Below, piece by piece: positions 6,387 through 8,497 of a stretch of 8,497 nt of DNA. The DNA is from Clostridiales bacterium (GTDB lineage: Bacteria > Bacillota > Clostridia > Christensenellales > CAG-917), in assembly GCA_012800805.1 (NCBI GenBank), contig JAAZIO010000112.1:1-8497 (forward strand), given 5' to 3'. The notes under the pieces were generated by a model. That model saw only the letters and a program-made list of their open reading frames with translations. It searched no databases and was not told where the DNA came from. Position 1 is the first letter of the stretch; every line of letters starts with the position of its first letter. The translations under genes and the position numbers were made by a program.

Positions 6387-7088
6387 GTGCAAAAGAAGTG
6401 GGAACTGTTTGTTAAATCATTCATAACCAATGAAGGCTATACGAAGGTTATTGCAGGTCTTGAAAACACCGTTCAAATAGCCTTCTTCGGCTTTTTAATC
6501 GGCGTCGCCCTTGGAACGGTCGTCGCCATAATAAAAGCCTTTTCAAAAAGAAGCAAAGCCGTAAAGGCGATATCACTTATAGGCGACGCGTATGTCGCCT
6601 TTTTCCGTGGAACGCCAATTGTCGTGCAGTTGCTTATAGCCTATTATGTCATAGCCCCTCTGTTTGGGGTAAGAATAAACGCTCTTTTGGTCGGCATATT
6701 GACTTTTGGCTTGAACAGCGGCGCCTATGTGTCAGAAATCATGCGCTCGGGCATTTTATCGGTGGATGTCGGACAAATGGAGGCGGGAAGGTCGCTGGGT
6801 CTGAGCTTTAGCGCTACAATGAGGAAAATCGTCCTCCCGCAGGCGCTGAAAAACAGTCTGCCCGCGCTCGGCAACGAGCTTATCGCAATCACTAAGGAAA
6901 CATCGGTTGCGGGCTTTATCACCGTGCTTGACCTGACCGAGGCGTTCAAGCAAATCGGCAGCGCAAACTATGAATTTATAATACCGTATCTGATGCTTGC
7001 GCTTGTTTACCTTGTTATCGTGCTTATAATGACACTATTTATCAAACTGCTTGAAAGGAGGCTGCGCAGAAGTGATAAACGTAATTAA
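6387..7088 (+). CDS. Polar amino acid ABC transporter permease (HisM/GlnP type)
   Basis: This integral membrane subunit forms the translocation path, probably as a homodimer because only one permease gene is present. The 233-residue length is typical. Five hydrophobic stretches are visible at about 29-50, 77-94, 97-117, 171-185 and 197-221. The family motif [10 protein letters not shown] is at 73-82 and the ATPase-contacting EAA loop [16 protein letters not shown] at 132-152. It begins with GTG; GGAG at 6377-6380 is 6 nt upstream, and no in-frame ATG precedes the conserved region. The start is 11 nt after the binding-protein stop, and the end overlaps the ATPase gene by 17 nt, so the three genes form one operon. 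Nothing in the permease looks remodelled, in contrast to its two partners. Confidence 0.94.
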   Translation: MQKKWELFVKSFITNEGYTKVIAGLENTVQIAFFGFLIGVALGTVVAIIKAFSKRSKAVKAISLIGDAYVAFFRGTPIVVQLLIAYYVIAPLFGVRINALLVGILTFGLNSGAYVSEIMRSGILSVDVGQMEAGRSLGLSFSATMRKIVLPQALKNSLPALGNELIAITKETSVAGFITVLDLTEAFKQIGSANYEFIIPYLMLALVYLVIVLIMTLFIKLLERRLRRSDKRN

Positions 7089-7929
7089 TTTAACCAAAAA
7101 TTTCGGCAGCCTTAAGGTTATCGATAATGTCAGCACAACCATAGAGGCGGGCGAGAAAGTAGTAATCGTCGGCCCTTCGGGCAGCGGTAAGTCGACTTTT
7201 CTAAGGTGCCTTAATCTGCTCGAGGACCCAAACGGCGGCTCAATCATATTTGAGGGCGTTGACCTTTGCGACCTTAAAGTAGACATCAACGAACACCGCA
7301 GGAAAATGGGTATGGTGTTCCAGCACTTCAACCTTTTTAACAACCTTACCGTTAAAAAGAACATTATGCTGGCTCCCGTGATGATTGGCTGCAGAAAGCT
7401 TAGAAGCTTAAAGCGCAAGAGAGCCTTGATTGCATTTGTCAATTTATTCAGAAAAAACAAGCTTGAGCTTCCCGAGATAAAAGAAACCAGGGCAAGCATC
7501 AAAGAAGAGGCTGAGCGTAACGCAATGCGTCTTTTAAAAAGAATCGGGCTTGAGGAAAAGGCTAATGTTTATCCCTCTACGCTGTCGGGCGGACAAAAGC
7601 AAAGGATAGCAATCATTAGGGCGCTTGCCATGAACCCAAAGGTTATGCTCTTTGACGAGCCGACCAGCGCGCTTGACCCGGAAATGGTTGGGGAAGTGCT
7701 TCAACTTATAAGAGAAGTCGCCGACGAGGGCATGACAATGGTTATCGTCACGCACGAGATGAATTTCGCAAGAGAAGTGGGAACAAGGATTATCTTTATG
7801 AATGAGGGTAGAATAGAGGAGGAAAACACTCCCGAGGAATTCTTCCAAAATCCCAAAAGCCCGCGTCTTAAAGAATTCTTGTCAAAAGTTTTAAGTCCGT
7901 CAAGCAGGCCCAAGGAGCAGACTGTATAA
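7072..7929 (+). CDS. Polar amino acid ABC transporter ATPase with an extra basic insertion
   Basis: This cytoplasmic ATPase drives the importer. All motifs are intact: Walker [10 protein letters not shown] (residues 34-42), Q-loop Q84, signature LSGGQ (171-175), Walker [13 protein letters not shown] (191-202) and the switch histidine H228. At 285 residues it is about 45 longer than GlnQ-type proteins. Most of the excess is a segment at about 107-143, between the Q-loop and the signature, where the family normally has only a few residues. It is rich in lysine and arginine (12 of 37) with a hydrophobic middle. A further tail of about 12 residues follows the usual end. The GTG at 7072 is chosen because AGGAGG lies 10 nt upstream and the protein then begins [12 protein letters not shown], the normal family N-terminus. 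An upstream TTG at 7051 would place the ribosome site inside the gene. Confidence 0.93.
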   Translation: MINVINLTKNFGSLKVIDNVSTTIEAGEKVVIVGPSGSGKSTFLRCLNLLEDPNGGSIIFEGVDLCDLKVDINEHRRKMGMVFQHFNLFNNLTVKKNIMLAPVMIGCRKLRSLKRKRALIAFVNLFRKNKLELPEIKETRASIKEEAERNAMRLLKRIGLEEKANVYPSTLSGGQKQRIAIIRALAMNPKVMLFDEPTSALDPEMVGEVLQLIREVADEGMTMVIVTHEMNFAREVGTRIIFMNEGRIEEENTPEEFFQNPKSPRLKEFLSKVLSPSSRPKEQTV

Positions 7930-7955
7930 AAAATTTAAAAATTAAAACTAAAAAC

Positions 7956-7985
7956 AAAAAACGAACGGCAATGCCGTTCGTTTTT
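7956..7985. terminator. Bidirectional intrinsic terminator after the importer operon
   Basis: CGAACGGC (7962-7969) pairs with GCCGTTCG (7973-7980) around a 3-nt loop AAT. The stem is extended by an A-run on the left and a T-run (7981-7985) on the right. It ends the importer operon 27 nt after its stop codon. The symmetric A and T tracts would also allow termination of the convergent minus-strand gene at the right edge. Its core, AACGGCAA...GCCGTT, is the same as in the terminator at 4531-4560. Confidence 0.9.
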
Positions 7986-8062
7986 GCTTTATAGTTAAAA
8001 CAAATGATTGCTCAATTTTTTTGATTTTGCGTATTTGCAAATTTTATTCGGATTGTTGGTTA

Positions 8063-8497
8063 TTAGTTAGTCTCTCTGCCTACGCTGATGTTGTCTTTTT
8101 CGCGGTTTCTCAAAGTGACCACGGGATGCGGGGCTACCTCAAAGCGATAGTCCTGACCAAACTCGTCGATATATTCCGCAATCGTTCTGTGCGAGGGAAC
8201 GCTCTTGACATTGCCGTTGATTTTGTCTTGAAGCTTAAAGAACTCGTAATCCTTGGGAAGATCCTGAACAGGCATATAATCTTCTTTGTGAGCGGTAAGG
8301 CTTACGGTCCTTAATACATCGCGCACGTAGTCGATGTTGGAATGGAACTTCAAAAGCTCGGGGAAAGCTCCGTTAGGAATGACTTCAGACCAGTGCTTGT
8401 TCTCATACTTTTCAAGCAGCTGCGCCGCCGCTTGCAGGTGAGCGATTTCCTGATAGAGATGGTGCTCCCAAACTTTCTTTACCGCGGGGTCGGTCTC
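8063..8497 (-). CDS. Probable ferritin-like (diiron-type) protein, 3' part only
   Basis: The reading frame is open from the right edge of the window to a TAA at 8063-8065 and encodes the last 144 residues of a longer protein; the start is outside. Near the left end of the fragment, a helix beginning WEHHLYQEIAHLQAAAQLLE contains an ExxH pair (E17 and H20 of the fragment). That pattern suits the last metal-ligand helix of a ferritin- or rubrerythrin-like four-helix bundle. The following roughly 100 residues, including LLKFHSNIDYVRDVL and later NGNVKSVPSHRTIAEYIDEFG, form a C-terminal extension I do not recognise. The first metal-ligand helix would lie outside the window, so the assignment is an inference. 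An internal TTG at 8351-8353 is not a convincing start, because conserved-looking helix sequence continues upstream of it. The gene is convergent with the importer operon. Confidence 0.6.
   Translation of the reverse strand, partial: ETDPAVKKVWEHHLYQEIAHLQAAAQLLEKYENKHWSEVIPNGAFPELLKFHSNIDYVRDVLRTVSLTAHKEDYMPVQDLPKDYEFFKLQDKINGNVKSVPSHRTIAEYIDEFGQDYRFEVAPHPVVTLRNREKDNISVGRETN

Noticed and set aside
7051..7071. Upstream TTG start for the ATPase
   Set aside because: The AGGAGG ribosome site at 7056-7061 lies inside this extension, and the family N-terminus begins at the GTG at 7072.
8026..8041. Small hairpin TTTGC...GCAAA as a separate terminator for the right-edge gene
   Set aside because: The stem is only 5 bp and has no clear U-run on the minus strand; the stronger symmetric hairpin at 7956-7985 can serve that gene.
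8021..8314. Plus-strand open frame of 97 codons near the right edge
   Set aside because: It lies opposite the minus-strand frame that stays open to the window edge and shows helical, ferritin-like content; the plus-strand product has no recognisable features or ribosome site.

Overview
The window looks like ordinary chromosome from a moderately AT-rich Firmicutes bacterium, probably an uncultured gut-type Clostridia. The evidence is a lipobox-type solute-binding protein, strong Shine-Dalgarno sites, near-consensus sigma-A promoters with 17-bp spacers, and AT-rich intergenic DNA around more balanced coding DNA. The genus cannot be named from the sequence alone.

Layout. Bases 1-233 are very AT-rich: imperfect A/T-tract repeats followed by a promoter at 168-196. 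A tight five-gene + strand operon follows: type III pantothenate kinase (coaX), homoserine dehydrogenase (hom), 4-alpha-glucanotransferase (malQ), a compact Sfp-type phosphopantetheinyl transferase and an acyl carrier protein. The four junctions are a 4-nt overlap, a 1-nt gap, a 1-nt overlap and a 10-nt gap. The operon ends at a 13-bp stem terminator (4531-4560). A short spacer with an AT inverted repeat and a 17-nt direct repeat separates it from a convergent minus-strand purine-type phosphoribosyltransferase gene. That gene has its own near-perfect promoter in a 285-bp divergent intergenic region. On the other side of this region starts a three-gene polar amino acid ABC importer operon (lipoprotein binding protein, permease, ATPase), which ends at a terminator at 7956-7985. 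The right edge carries the 3' part of a minus-strand gene for a probable ferritin-like protein.

How the genes fit together. Three of the five genes in the first operon form a phosphopantetheine line: CoaX commits pantothenate to CoA, the transferase moves phosphopantetheine from CoA, and the carrier protein with a GADSLD motif is the obvious acceptor. Homoserine dehydrogenase and the glucanotransferase belong to other pathways. The importer operon is self-contained.

Most unusual item. The importer's binding protein appears circularly permuted: a segment that normally forms the C-terminal end of this family lies directly after the lipobox, ahead of the usual N-terminal start of the domain, and is missing from the C-terminus. 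The partner ATPase carries a basic insertion of about 37 residues between its Q-loop and signature motif, so the system looks like a remodelled amino acid importer.
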